DNA of 64,000 nucleotides, taken from assembly GCA_964646205.1 (NCBI GenBank), contig CAZYAZ010000017.1:10846-74845 (forward strand), in the 5' to 3' direction. Of this stretch, positions 25,674-34,823 are shown piece after piece; position 1 is the first letter of the stretch, and every line of letters starts with the position of its first letter. The stretch is from UBA8437 sp964646205. Its GTDB lineage: Bacteria > Planctomycetota > Planctomycetia > Planctomycetales > Planctomycetaceae. The translations under genes were made by a program, and so were the position numbers. Under the pieces are notes generated by a model. It saw only the letters and a list, made by a program, of their open reading frames with translations, searched no databases and was not told the origin of the DNA.

Positions 25674-26496
25674 GTGGCTGCCTGGACTACACGATACCGG
25701 TTCCATCTGTCGAACCTGCTCTCCGCAGTGTTGGTGGTGGTCTGTGTCACTGCCGGGGTAGCGGCTCCGCCGGTCGAGACCGCATCCACTGGAGTGCTCG
25801 TTTTACGGAATGGCCGGGTGGTGGCTGGCCAGATTCAACTGGTCGAGGAGGGATACCAGGTTGATTCGGTGACCGGACGGGTTGTGATCCCGCGAAACGT
25901 GGTGGAACTGGAAGCAGAAAATCTCGGCGACGCCTATCGCAAGCTGAGGGCCAAGATGCCCGATCGTTCTGCTTCACGTCATATTGTCCTGGCCCGCTGG
26001 TGTCTCTCGTATGGTCTGAATCAACAGGCACTGTTCGAGTTTCGCGAGGCGGAGCGATTGGCTCCGAAGAACAGTACCGCGAGATCGATGGTTGCCAGGC
26101 TGGAGCCGATCACCCGGCCTCGTGGCACGGTGCCAACGGTTCGGATGGCCAGTGCTGTGATGTCGCGAGATGCCGAGCCAGTCGAGTTTCTGGGCGGTCT
26201 GCCNNNNNNNNNNNNNNNNNNNNNNNNNNNNNNNNNNNNNNNNNNNNNNNNNNNNNNNNNNNNNNNNNNNNNNNNNNNNNNNNNNNNNNNNNNNNNNNNN
26301 NNNGCAGAAAAAGGCCGCCTCGACGTCGCGGCTGTACAAGGGGAAAGCGTTTCGTCCCGTGGAGCCCAGTGGCCCGAGGGTGGACGTGTTCGATCCGACG
26401 GAGTTCAACCGCGAGACACGTCGTCGCGAAACCGTTCGGAAGCAGGCCGCCGCCGCGGAGCGCCAAAACGCTAAATCATCTCGGACCGGCCGCTAG
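25674..26496 (+). CDS. Exported hypothetical protein interrupted by the assembly gap
   Basis: The 5' part (25674-26203) starts at a GTG with GGAG upstream. It encodes a signal or anchor (LLSAVLVVVCVTAGVAA) and then VLVLRNGRVVAGQIQLVEEGYQVDS, a small beta domain common in planctomycete exported proteins, and a TPR-like helical pair. The 3' part (26305-26496) encodes a basic Arg/Lys/Ala-rich tail (RRRETVRKQAAAAERQ). The two parts are in different frames across the 100 N, so the true gap length is not 100 bp or the parts are different genes. Its stop is interlocked with the next gene through CTAG. Confidence 0.55.
26204..26303. other. Assembly gap (100 N)
   Basis: Exactly 100 unknown bases, a conventional placeholder for a scaffold join. 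The real length is unknown. Confidence 0.99.
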
Positions 26497-27620
26497 CTGC
26501 ACCACGTTTCGATCATGCGGGCGTAAAGGTCGGTCCCCAATTCGAGCTGTTCCAGCGCGATGAATTCGTCCCATGTGTGCGCCTGGGCGATGTCACCAGG
26601 GCCAATCACCACCATGTTCTTCAATTCCGTCAGCATTCCACCATCGGTTCCGTAACAAACGGTTGTGGGAGTCTCGCGACCGGCCAGTTCCAGGACTTCT
26701 CGGACGAATTGGGAGTCGGGATCGATATAGAGTGGCTCGGCTCGACTCTTGACCACAAACTCTATCCCACATGCTTCAGCAGTCGCCCTCGCCCGTTCGA
26801 TCAATTCATCTATTTCCTGACCTGGCATGGCTCGGAAATAGACCGTGCAGACGCTCTGGGGCGGAGTGATGTTGACCGCAGCGGTGTGGTCGTTGATGCC
26901 GATGTTCCAACTGATCGTTGGTGGGTCGAATTCCTCGTTCTGCCATTTGGCCAGCGACTCGGTTTCGTCGTGAATGGCTTTCATTTCGGCGAGGTAGGGG
27001 ATCATGGCCAGGTTGGCGTTGAGCCCGGCTCGTGTGCTGGAGTGTGAAGCGGTGCCATGGGACGTGGCGACAAGGCCGGTTGTACCCTTGTGAGCGTAGA
27101 CCACCTCGAGCATGGTGGGTTCGCCGATGATCCCACGTGATTGCCCGTCCACCATTTCCCGGAAAAACTCGCTTCGTTCGGCCACCGCCATCGCGCCGCC
27201 GTAACCAATCTCTTCATCAGAGGTGCAGGTGATGTAGAGTGGTTTGGTGAGTGGCAAGTCGGCCAGGCGTTCCGCGGCAGCAAACATGCAGGCGATCGAG
27301 CCCTTCATGTCGCAACTGCCCCGCCCGTACAGCAGATCGCCAACGATCGTCGGTTCGAAGGGACCATGGTCATCGGTGTGCCACGGATCAGCCGGGACCA
27401 CATCGGTGTGGCCAAAGTAGGCCATTCCACCGGTTCCCTCTCCCTTTTTGGCAACGATGCTGACTTTTCGGACGCCGTACGGGTCATCGTATTCGATGCG
27501 TTCGATCGCAAAACCGAGGCCGCTGAGCACTTCCTCGCAATAGTCGCTGACCGGCGCATTGGTGAGATTGCTGGTGGATTCGAAAGAAACGAGATTCTGG
27601 TTGTATTCAAGTGCATCCAT
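26493..27620 (-). CDS. M20-family metallopeptidase (ArgE/DapE-like deacylase)
   Basis: 375 residues. Zinc ligands are visible as His71 (GHTDVVP), Asp104 (GRGSCDMKG) and Glu136/Glu137 (TSDEEIG). The dimerisation domain (HKGTTGLVATSHGTASHSS) sits in the middle. It hydrolyses an N-acyl-amino acid or dipeptide in the cytosol. Acetylornithine or succinyl-diaminopimelate deacylase is possible, but the neighbours give no pathway clue. It lies 46 bp downstream of a hydrolase gene on the same strand. Confidence 0.85.
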   Translation of the reverse strand: MDALEYNQNLVSFESTSNLTNAPVSDYCEEVLSGLGFAIERIEYDDPYGVRKVSIVAKKGEGTGGMAYFGHTDVVPADPWHTDDHGPFEPTIVGDLLYGRGSCDMKGSIACMFAAAERLADLPLTKPLYITCTSDEEIGYGGAMAVAERSEFFREMVDGQSRGIIGEPTMLEVVYAHKGTTGLVATSHGTASHSSTRAGLNANLAMIPYLAEMKAIHDETESLAKWQNEEFDPPTISWNIGINDHTAAVNITPPQSVCTVYFRAMPGQEIDELIERARATAEACGIEFVVKSRAEPLYIDPDSQFVREVLELAGRETPTTVCYGTDGGMLTELKNMVVIGPGDIAQAHTWDEFIALEQLELGTDLYARMIETWCS

Positions 27621-27666
27621 GGCTGTGCGTCCGGGGGCTGGGGGAAGGTACTGTGGAGGGCGTGGG

Positions 27667-28602
27667 TCAGGCCTTCAGGTGGCGAGCGAATACGTTTTTG
27701 GTTCGCTGCCACATCTCCGGAGAAAGCACGTGACCGACTCCGTTCTCGATGTAGTGGGAAAAATTCTTTTCGGCGTGGATTGCCTCGTAGGCCTTGGCGA
27801 TCACTTTGACCCCGCGTTTGACTTCGCCAATCGGGCTGCCACTATCCGTCTCTCCGAAATTGAGATGCAAGGCGCGTGGGGCGATCAACGCGGCAATGTC
27901 GGGGGTGTCACCATGAGCATGGATGCCGGGAACGAAGTTCGGGAAACAGTGCAGCATGTGGTTTTCGTGGATGGCCTGGTAGGTGGGGAGGCAGCAGTTG
28001 CCAACCAGGCATTTCAGCCGGGATTCCCAGGGGCCGACAAGCCAGGTGTGAGTCGACCCCATTGAGTGTCCGTAGCATCCCAGGCGGTCGGCATTGACTT
28101 CCTTGAGGCTGGCCAGCACGTCGATGGCTCGCCGCATGTCCAGGATGTTTTTCCAGGCCATGCATTTTCCAGCGACCACGTAACGCAGAAACTCGAAACG
28201 TTCGTACCAGTGAGTCTTGAGTTTGCCAGTTGGGTCACGCCGGTCTTCAAAGCACAGGGCGTCGGGGCAGAGCACGACATAACCCTCCCGGGCCAGTGCG
28301 ACCCCGGTGTGGTGCATCTTGTTGCCGGCCAACCCTGCAGGTTCACTTTTTCCCAGGTGGTACTGTCCGGCGTGCTGATGCCAGATAGCGATACCTGGTG
28401 TTGGTTTCTCTGGCGTGGCCCCGTCCGGGACAAGGAGAAACGCTGGGACCCGGTCACCGGGTTCGACTTCGTAGTTCAGGCTGACCAGTCGGTAGCCTTT
28501 TTTCTGTTCTGTTGCAGTGATGCGGGTGTTCAGCGGACAGGGTTTCGGCCAGTCGCCGCCAAGACCGGACAAAAGACGGTCGCGAAAATCAATAGCGGCC
28601 AT
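27667..28602 (-). CDS. Dienelactone-hydrolase/acetyl-xylan-esterase-like hydrolase
   Basis: About 311 residues from the ATG at 28602 (an in-frame upstream start at 28689 is less likely). The alpha/beta-hydrolase core has AIWHQHAGQYHLGKSEPAG, the nucleophile elbow GCYGHSMGS, the acid in FGETDSGSP and a His in GVGHVLSP. There is no signal peptide, so it is probably cytosolic. It probably acts on an ester; the substrate is unknown. It is co-directional with the M20 peptidase. Confidence 0.75.
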   Translation of the reverse strand: MAAIDFRDRLLSGLGGDWPKPCPLNTRITATEQKKGYRLVSLNYEVEPGDRVPAFLLVPDGATPEKPTPGIAIWHQHAGQYHLGKSEPAGLAGNKMHHTGVALAREGYVVLCPDALCFEDRRDPTGKLKTHWYERFEFLRYVVAGKCMAWKNILDMRRAIDVLASLKEVNADRLGCYGHSMGSTHTWLVGPWESRLKCLVGNCCLPTYQAIHENHMLHCFPNFVPGIHAHGDTPDIAALIAPRALHLNFGETDSGSPIGEVKRGVKVIAKAYEAIHAEKNFSHYIENGVGHVLSPEMWQRTKNVFARHLKA

Positions 28603-28805
28603 GATGTATCCAGAAGGTGCGAAGTCGGGGCTCAAAACAGGCGTGTGGCCAAGAATATCCGAATGAGAGCGCGATTGCGAATAGGCCACGGAATGGCTTC
28701 GGGCCGATCACCCGAGCAACTCGTCGCGAAACATCCCCCTAGGATTCATCCATTCGATCCCATATAAAGCAACGAACCGTGGAACGAAGACGTGTTTCAG
28801 GCAAG

Positions 28806-28840
28806 TTATGACGGTCGTAAGGCCGATACTGACGTCATAA
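28806..28840. promoter_or_regulatory. 8-bp inverted repeat upstream of the outer-membrane barrel gene
   Basis: TTATGACG (28806-28813) and CGTCATAA (28833-28840) form a perfect inverted repeat with a 19-bp spacer, 70 bp before the barrel gene. It could be an operator or a 5'UTR hairpin. Confidence 0.35.
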
Positions 28841-28910
28841 ACCGTACAACCGTTACCAGACGAACGCGTGTTGCGCGTTGGTTCGGACGAGGGTTTCAGG
28901 AAAGCGACGC

Positions 28911-30281
28911 ATGTTCGGTCGTCTCGTCATTGTCAAAACCATGGTGGTTGCCCTGATCGTGGGGCAGTCGGCCGTTGCCCAGTACTTCCCGCCATCTCCG
29001 CGGCCAACGATGCCTACCGGTGTTTCACCGGCGTCGTATGCTGCTGGAGCCTGGGAAGAACCAGCCAATGACGGTCCGGTGATCAACGAACGGATGTTGT
29101 CACGAGACCGGGGTTGGGGTTACCAGGATACGTACCTGGATCGAATCCTGAGGGGCCTGGTTCGGAATACGTGGATCCGTTTGGATTATATGAATTACGA
29201 TGCCAAGCGTCCCGGTTCCCACTTGTTGGGTGCCAACAATCCAATGGTGAACAATGAACGCCTGCCGTTTGCGGTGTCGTCGGGTGGAACCGACATCGGA
29301 ATCGCGACGGTTCCCGCGTTGGATCTGATCGAGTTGAAAAACGTCAACGGAATGCGTGGCACCGTGGGCGTGATGTTCAATGGCGGCGGACTCGAATTCG
29401 ACGTCTGGGGCTTGAAGGAGAACGAGGGGTCGATGTCGATGTCCGGCCTCGGCGCCCAGGGGTTTGGCCCCAGTGACGGCGGTTCGACCGAAGAGGGAGG
29501 CGGAGTTCCTCTGGACCCGGTCTTCGCGGCGACAAGCACGTTGCTCAACGGTCAACCGGCAAACAACAACTTCTTGTACGACCACAGTTTCGACGCTCGT
29601 TACGTCCAGGATGTGTGGGGAACGGGAGTCAATTACATCGCCAACGACTCGAACGTTGGTGAAGGGTTGAAGATCTTGCCGATGGTCGGGTTCCGGTATC
29701 TTGAAGTGACTGAAGGTTTGTTCCAGACAGGTGTATTCAATGGAGGTTTTGACGGTGAGGTAGATTTTGGAGAAGACCTCAATAGCAACGGCATGATGGA
29801 CGTCGGTGAAGACATCAACGGAGACGGCCTGCTGGACCTCGGCCTCGTCAGCGTTATCAATTCCCGTGTCAACAATGAGATTTTTGCCCCGCAAATCGGC
29901 GTCAGGATGCAGTTGCAGCACAAGTGGTTCACCCTGGGTTTTGAACCAAAAATGGCCCTGGGTGTGAACCGTTACGAAATGGAAGTTGAAACCAACAGGT
30001 TGCGGAGTTTTGGTGATCCGCGGACTCGGGAATCGGCACGGAGTACCCGGTTTGCCCAGGTGTTTGACTTCCGATTCTCACTGAAGTTGTTTCCCAGTGA
30101 CGATATTGAGTTCTTCCTCGCATACGACGTGACAGTGGCCAGTGGCGTGTCACGAGCACACGACAATGTGTATTACAACGACAACGGTCAGTCGGAGCCC
30201 CCGGCAATTGGTGTCGATCCAGGGTTTGAAACGCTCTGGTGGCAGGGTTTGACGGTGGGAGGTCAAATCTGGTTGCGGTAG
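28911..30281 (+). CDS. Outer-membrane beta-barrel protein (BBP7-like) with paired Ca-binding loops
   Basis: 456 residues with a signal peptide (VVALIVGQSAVAQ). The composition is typical of a barrel: alternating aromatic strands, WIRLDYMNYDAKRPGS near the start, and a C-terminal strand TVGGQIWLR ending in an aromatic/Arg pattern. Two EF-hand-like loops, DLNSNGMMD and DINGDGLLD, lie in tandem near residues 290-315, an unusual insertion. ATG 28911 has AGGAAAG upstream, and a strong terminator follows. Probably a surface-exposed barrel; the ligand is unknown. Confidence 0.75.
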   Translation: MFGRLVIVKTMVVALIVGQSAVAQYFPPSPRPTMPTGVSPASYAAGAWEEPANDGPVINERMLSRDRGWGYQDTYLDRILRGLVRNTWIRLDYMNYDAKRPGSHLLGANNPMVNNERLPFAVSSGGTDIGIATVPALDLIELKNVNGMRGTVGVMFNGGGLEFDVWGLKENEGSMSMSGLGAQGFGPSDGGSTEEGGGVPLDPVFAATSTLLNGQPANNNFLYDHSFDARYVQDVWGTGVNYIANDSNVGEGLKILPMVGFRYLEVTEGLFQTGVFNGGFDGEVDFGEDLNSNGMMDVGEDINGDGLLDLGLVSVINSRVNNEIFAPQIGVRMQLQHKWFTLGFEPKMALGVNRYEMEVETNRLRSFGDPRTRESARSTRFAQVFDFRFSLKLFPSDDIEFFLAYDVTVASGVSRAHDNVYYNDNGQSEPPAIGVDPGFETLWWQGLTVGGQIWLR

Positions 30282-30330
30282 CAACAAGCCGCCGGGTCGT
30301 CTCGATCCCGGCACCAATCTGATCCGTGCG

Positions 30331-30362
30331 AGCGAGGGATCCGTTGTTACGGATCCCTCGCT
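30331..30362 (+). terminator. Intrinsic terminator after the barrel gene
   Basis: Perfect 13-bp arms (AGCGAGGGATCCG / CGGATCCCTCGCT) enclose a 6-nt loop, TTGTTA, and are followed by a T-rich run (TCGTTTAT). It lies 50 bp after the stop codon. Confidence 0.85.
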
Positions 30363-30414
30363 TCGTTTATCCTTCGCTCGGAAAAAGCGTCTGAGTGGAT
30401 CTGGAGGCGATCGA

Positions 30415-32052
30415 ATGGGCCGGGTCATAGTGACACACTCGCGTGGGTGGCACGCCCTCGCGATGGTCAGGAGCCTCGGGCGGCAGGGGGTGGACGTATA
30501 TTGTGGCGAAGAGGCTCCCTTCGCCCCGTGTTTCTTTTCGAAGTATTGCCAGGGAAGCTTCCAACATCCCTCGGTTGGGGGAGATCCGGAAGCGTTTGTC
30601 GACTTCATGGTCGACAAGGTCAAGGAATTGAAACCCGAAGATCCGAATGAACCGTTTGTGTTGATGCCGGTTCATAAAGAAACGTGGTTGATTGCCGAGC
30701 ATCGGGAACGATTTGAGGGGTTGGTCGACATTCCCCTGACGTCTCATGCCAACATGGCTCGAACACACGACAAGGGGAAATTGGCCCTGTTGGCCGATGA
30801 ACTGGGGATTACGATCCCGCCGACGCGGCAGTTTCACGATCTCGACGATCTCTACCGTGCGATTCCTGATATGACCTTCCCGGTTTTCTTGAAGGTTCGC
30901 GAGGGAGCCGCGGGGGTGGGGTTGAAAAAGTGTGATACGGCCGAGGACCTGACAAGTTCGTTTCGCGAATTCGTTGATGGTTTCGGTTTGGAGCCCGCCG
31001 AATATCCACTGGTACAGGATTTCATCAAGGGCGAAGATTATTGCGTGTCGGCTCTGTTCGATGGCGGGCGGCGAGTTGCGATGATGACCTACCACAATGT
31101 GCGGGTGTTTCCGCGTGGTACCGGTGCCGGAGCGCTGCGGGAGACCGTCCCGCTGCCAGAAGCCGAAGCGTCGGCCGAAAAGATGCTGCAGCATCTTCAA
31201 TGGCACGGAATGGCCCAACTGGACTATCGCGTCGGCGAAGACGGCACCGCCTACCTGATCGAATTGAATCCGAGGTTCTTTGGGGGATTGCCGCAGGCGA
31301 TCGCCTCCGGAGCCGATTATCCGTGGTTGTTGTATCGCATGGCGTGTGGTGAGCAGATCACCGGAGAGCCGCAAATCGACTACGACGTGGTGACCGAAGC
31401 ACCGCTTGTCGGCTTGTTGGCCACCCTGGATGAGATTGCTCACGACGAGCGAGCGTTGGGCCGGTTGAGACGGGTGGCTGATGAACTTGGTGCCTTGAAG
31501 CGTGGTGACGCAGCCGACGGCGAGGATGCCCGATTGAAACCGCTTTGGGACGCGATCCGGGATGCGACCAATCCCGGGGATATTAAGGCGTATGTCCGCG
31601 AGATGTTCGAGGTTCATCGCGATTCCATCAACGATGTGTTGCAGTCGGACGACCCGCGGCCGGCTCTCGGAGTTCTGTTCCCACTGGCGTTGATGCTCAA
31701 ACATGGCAAGTTGTCAATGGGCGTGATCACGTCCGAGGAGGAGATTGCTGAGGATCGCCCGCGACGCAGTTTTCGAAGCCAGTTGGTCGCTCCTCGGTGG
31801 AAGACGGTTGTCGCCACGATTGTCCTGTTTGCCCTGGGCGTTTTGTTGCGGAGTGCGGCGGTGACCAGTGACAATGTTGGTGCATGGTTGACCTGGCCAG
31901 CGACGCGTCTGTTCGGAGAACCGTCTGATCTGGCGTCGAATGCGGGTACGATTGCAGGCGCGTTGGGTCTGACAGGGTTTCACGTCTTCAACGTCGGGGT
32001 GCTTTACCTGCTTTCGGCCTGGGTGTTGCGAGAATCACAGGACGCCAAATAG
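30415..32052 (+). CDS. ATP-grasp enzyme with C-terminal membrane segments
   Basis: 545 residues with a GGAGG site upstream. An N-terminal pre-ATP-grasp domain (GRVIVTHSRGWHALAMVRSLG) precedes the ATP-grasp domain, with the nucleotide Lys in FPVFLKVREGAAGVG, the adenine region YPLVQDFIKGEDY and the metal site YLIELNPRFFGG. After about residue 460 come two hydrophobic helices (TVVATIVLFALGVLLR and FNVGVLYLLSAWVL). It probably ligates a carboxylate to an amine or thiol at the membrane, as carbamoyl-phosphate-like or peptide ligases do; the substrate is unknown. Confidence 0.8.
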   Translation: MGRVIVTHSRGWHALAMVRSLGRQGVDVYCGEEAPFAPCFFSKYCQGSFQHPSVGGDPEAFVDFMVDKVKELKPEDPNEPFVLMPVHKETWLIAEHRERFEGLVDIPLTSHANMARTHDKGKLALLADELGITIPPTRQFHDLDDLYRAIPDMTFPVFLKVREGAAGVGLKKCDTAEDLTSSFREFVDGFGLEPAEYPLVQDFIKGEDYCVSALFDGGRRVAMMTYHNVRVFPRGTGAGALRETVPLPEAEASAEKMLQHLQWHGMAQLDYRVGEDGTAYLIELNPRFFGGLPQAIASGADYPWLLYRMACGEQITGEPQIDYDVVTEAPLVGLLATLDEIAHDERALGRLRRVADELGALKRGDAADGEDARLKPLWDAIRDATNPGDIKAYVREMFEVHRDSINDVLQSDDPRPALGVLFPLALMLKHGKLSMGVITSEEEIAEDRPRRSFRSQLVAPRWKTVVATIVLFALGVLLRSAAVTSDNVGAWLTWPATRLFGEPSDLASNAGTIAGALGLTGFHVFNVGVLYLLSAWVLRESQDAK

Positions 32053-32111
32053 ACGGCAGTTGAAATCGGCCACAGGTGTCGTCGCCGGGCAGGGCACCCG
32101 CTGAGAGCGGA

Positions 32112-32141
32112 TTGACAGTGGCGACGGCAGTGGTCTATCGT
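32112..32141 (+). promoter_or_regulatory. Putative promoter, -10 ends 6 nt before the ATG
   Basis: A perfect -35, TTGACA, and TATCGT are separated by 18 bp. The -10 ends at 32141 and the ATG is at 32148, so transcription would start at or next to the AUG. Confidence 0.5.
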
Positions 32142-32147
32142 CCGGAC

Positions 32148-32462
32148 ATGAGGCTGCAAGTCCGTGACCTGTTCTATTCGCTGTTTTATGCCATCGCCTG
32201 CGGAGGGCTGGTGTACTGCTGTGCGTCGTGTCTGTGGCGACTAACCGAGGTGCCCTCCGGGAGCAAGACGCTGTTTGTGGTCATGGTGTTTTTCGGCGGT
32301 TATGGTGCCTACCTGTGTGGACAGACGTCGGTCGAGATCCTGCAGGGTGCCAGGCGAGTCGATGAAGAGGAGCCTGCCGACGAGACGACCGCCCAGACAA
32401 CGGGTTTGGCCGAGGTGAGCGCCGCTGTTGTCTCAACGGCCATCGATAACACCTCGCCCTAA
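32148..32462 (+). CDS. Small two-helix membrane protein
   Basis: 104 residues. Two predicted membrane helices (DLFYSLFYAIACGGLVYCC and TLFVVMVFFGGYGAYLCG) are followed by a soluble acidic, Thr/Ala-rich tail. I do not recognise the family. No ribosome-binding site is visible before the ATG, consistent with the predicted leaderless transcript. Its stop overlaps the stop of the convergent GATase gene. Confidence 0.55.
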   Translation: MRLQVRDLFYSLFYAIACGGLVYCCASCLWRLTEVPSGSKTLFVVMVFFGGYGAYLCGQTSVEILQGARRVDEEEPADETTAQTTGLAEVSAAVVSTAIDNTSP

Positions 32463-33349
32463 GGGTGAATCGTGTCGTGGCCCTGTTGACGTTTTCGCCG
32501 GTAATGCCGAGCCGCGTCCAGAAAACGCGAAAAGACCGAAGCCTGTTGAGGTGGGACCTCGGGGTGCCATTGGGTGCAGACAACAAACATGTCGCCGGGC
32601 ATTTCCAGAGCTTCGATAAGTCCATCATCGGACCGGGCAACCACTTTCAGTCCATCGCCGACACGATCGACCGCCTGGCCGTGAAACGAATTGACGTCGT
32701 GTGAGCCGCTGCCGAGGATCGTCGCCAGCCGTGTGTCCTTCGAGACGCTCACCGAGTGGGCTGTCAAACTGGAGATGCCAACTCCGTGGCGGGATGACAA
32801 TTCGGGGTCGTGGCGCAGGTCCTTGAGGGATCCACCATGGATGACGTTGATCAACTGGATGCCACGGCAGATTCCCAATACGGGCATGCCACGGCGGACG
32901 GCTCCCTGGTAGAGGGCCGTTTCGAAATCATCTCGTTTTCGGTCAACCAGTAGCGCCGAGCTGGTTGGCCCATCGTAGAGTCGTGGATCGACGTCGCCGC
33001 CTCCGGTCAACAACAGGCCGTCGATCCGGTCGAGGAATTCTTTGGGGTCGACATCGGTCGAGCGGACCCCCTCGAGATGGGCACCCACTCGCGCTAGGGC
33101 GACCTCGTAGTTGGCCGTGCTGATCCCCAGGCGGGCGTGCCAGGCGGTGTCCAGCGAAGCACCGATTCGCGGAGCGTCGACGGGGATGCCCGAGCGGGTC
33201 CACGTTTTCAGGCCGAACCAGCCAAGCACGGTGGATCCGAGCAAGCCGAGGAATGAGATGAACCACCTGCGAGAACGTGACCGGCGTGACAACGTTGGCG
33301 GGGTGTTGTCGGCAGGCGGCGTTGTGTCGGGCGTTCCGGACACGGTCAC
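32459..33349 (-). CDS. Class I glutamine amidotransferase-like hydrolase (C26/PuuD type), membrane anchored
   Basis: 296 residues. An N-terminal anchor (WFISFLGLLGSTVLGWFG) is followed by a peptidase C26 domain with DGLLLTGGGDVDP, the nucleophile Cys in LGICRGIQLIN and the His-Glu pair in CTQWHPE. It resembles gamma-glutamyl-GABA hydrolase, but an anchored form suggests an extracytoplasmic substrate. The start overlaps the DUF1501 stop by 4 bp, so it is the third gene of the 38-32.5 kb operon. Confidence 0.85.
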   Translation of the reverse strand: MTVSGTPDTTPPADNTPPTLSRRSRSRRWFISFLGLLGSTVLGWFGLKTWTRSGIPVDAPRIGASLDTAWHARLGISTANYEVALARVGAHLEGVRSTDVDPKEFLDRIDGLLLTGGGDVDPRLYDGPTSSALLVDRKRDDFETALYQGAVRRGMPVLGICRGIQLINVIHGGSLKDLRHDPELSSRHGVGISSLTAHSVSVSKDTRLATILGSGSHDVNSFHGQAVDRVGDGLKVVARSDDGLIEALEMPGDMFVVCTQWHPEVPPQQASVFSRFLDAARHYRRKRQQGHDTIHP

Positions 33350-34803
33350 GTCAGCCAGTCGGTGACCACCTGTCCCCCAACATCGGTGAGACGGAAGTCG
33401 CGACCCTGGAAACGATGAGTCAGCTTGAGATGGTCGAGCCCGAAGGAATGCAGCATCGTGGCGTGGAGATCATTGACGTGCACAGGTTTTTCGGCAACAC
33501 CCCAGCCAATCTCGTCACTGGCACCGTGGACCAGTCCCCCCTTGATGCCACCTCCGGCCATGAACATGCTGAATGAGAACGGATGGTGGTCGCGACCGGT
33601 GACATTGGGTCGTCCACCTCGATTTTCGCCTAACGGTGTTCGACCAAATTCGGCTCCCCAGACGACCATGGTCTGGTCCAGTAAGCCGCGTTGCTTGAGG
33701 TCGTTGATCAGGGCCGCGATGGGCTGGTCGACAACATGGGTGTTGTAGGACAGTTCATTGTCCAGGTTGCTGTGATGGTCCCAGGAGGCATAGACGAGGT
33801 TGATGAACCGGACGCCGCGTTCGACCAAACGACGGGCCAGCAGGCAGTTGCGGGCGAAACTCTGGTAGGTGTTGCCGGACTTGCCGCGTCCGCCCTTGCG
33901 GATTTCCTTGCGGTTGACCCCGTACATCTCGTGGGTGGCCTTTGTCTCACTCGAGAGGTCGATCAACTCGGGCGCGGCGGTTTGCATACGGTACGCGAGT
34001 TCATAACTGGCGATACGGCTGGCGATTTCGGGGTCGCGTTGTTGTGCCAGTCTGCCATCGTTGACCTGGCGGAGGACATCCAGCCCCTTGCGTTGGAGCA
34101 CGGGTGGAAGTCCACTGGGGTTGGAGAGGTTGAGGACTGGTTCTCCCGTCGTGCGAAACCGGACACCCGCGTAGACGCTGGGCAGGAAACCACTTTGCCA
34201 CAACGTGGCCCCTCCGCTGGAACCGCGACCACTGGTCAGCACCACGTAGCCGGGCAGGTCTCGAGTTTCACTTCCCAGTCCGTAGTTGATCCAGGACCCC
34301 ATGGTGGGCAGGCCGAAACTGCCGCGGCCACATTGCATGAGCAACTGCCCGGGATGGTGGTTGAATTGGTCGGAATGCAATGAGCGGACCAACAGCAAGT
34401 CGTCGGCGCATCCTCCGATGTGAGGGAGGAGGTCGGAAAACTCGGTTCCACATTCTCCGTGGGGGCGGAATGTCCGCTTGGTCCCCATCAGCCGTACCGA
34501 ATCCTTCTTTATGAAAGCAAACCGAACGTCTTTGAGCTTGTCATCGGGCATTGGTTGCCCGTGGAGTTGGTTGAGCTTGGGCTTGGGGTCGAAGAGGTCC
34601 AGGTGTGACGGGGCACCGGCCATGAAGATGAAAATGCACGCCTTGGCCCGCGGCTCGAAGTGAGTCGGCCTGGTGGACAACGGGTTGGGGTCGGCCGCCA
34701 GCAGACCGTCCTCCGCCAACAGGGATGCCAAGCCGGCGGACCCAAGCCCACAGGACGAACTGGTCAGGAAATCGCGGCGTGTCTGCGACAGCAACTCGTG
34801 CAT
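33346..34803 (-). CDS. DUF1501 protein, twin-arginine exported
   Basis: 485 residues. TRRDFLTSSSCGLGSAGLASLL is a Tat signal. Hallmarks are ACIFIFMAGAPSHLDLFDPKPKL, NCLLARRLVERGVRFINLVY, VVWGAEFGRTP and DHHPFSFSMFMAGGGIKGG. It sits 20 bp downstream of the DUF1549/DUF1553 gene, the classic planctomycete pair. The DUF1549/1553 and DUF1501 proteins are thought to work together outside the cytoplasm, but no reaction is established. Confidence 0.9.
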   Translation of the reverse strand: MHELLSQTRRDFLTSSSCGLGSAGLASLLAEDGLLAADPNPLSTRPTHFEPRAKACIFIFMAGAPSHLDLFDPKPKLNQLHGQPMPDDKLKDVRFAFIKKDSVRLMGTKRTFRPHGECGTEFSDLLPHIGGCADDLLLVRSLHSDQFNHHPGQLLMQCGRGSFGLPTMGSWINYGLGSETRDLPGYVVLTSGRGSSGGATLWQSGFLPSVYAGVRFRTTGEPVLNLSNPSGLPPVLQRKGLDVLRQVNDGRLAQQRDPEIASRIASYELAYRMQTAAPELIDLSSETKATHEMYGVNRKEIRKGGRGKSGNTYQSFARNCLLARRLVERGVRFINLVYASWDHHSNLDNELSYNTHVVDQPIAALINDLKQRGLLDQTMVVWGAEFGRTPLGENRGGRPNVTGRDHHPFSFSMFMAGGGIKGGLVHGASDEIGWGVAEKPVHVNDLHATMLHSFGLDHLKLTHRFQGRDFRLTDVGGQVVTDWLT

Positions 34804-34823
34804 GTCACGCTCTCCTCAAGGGC

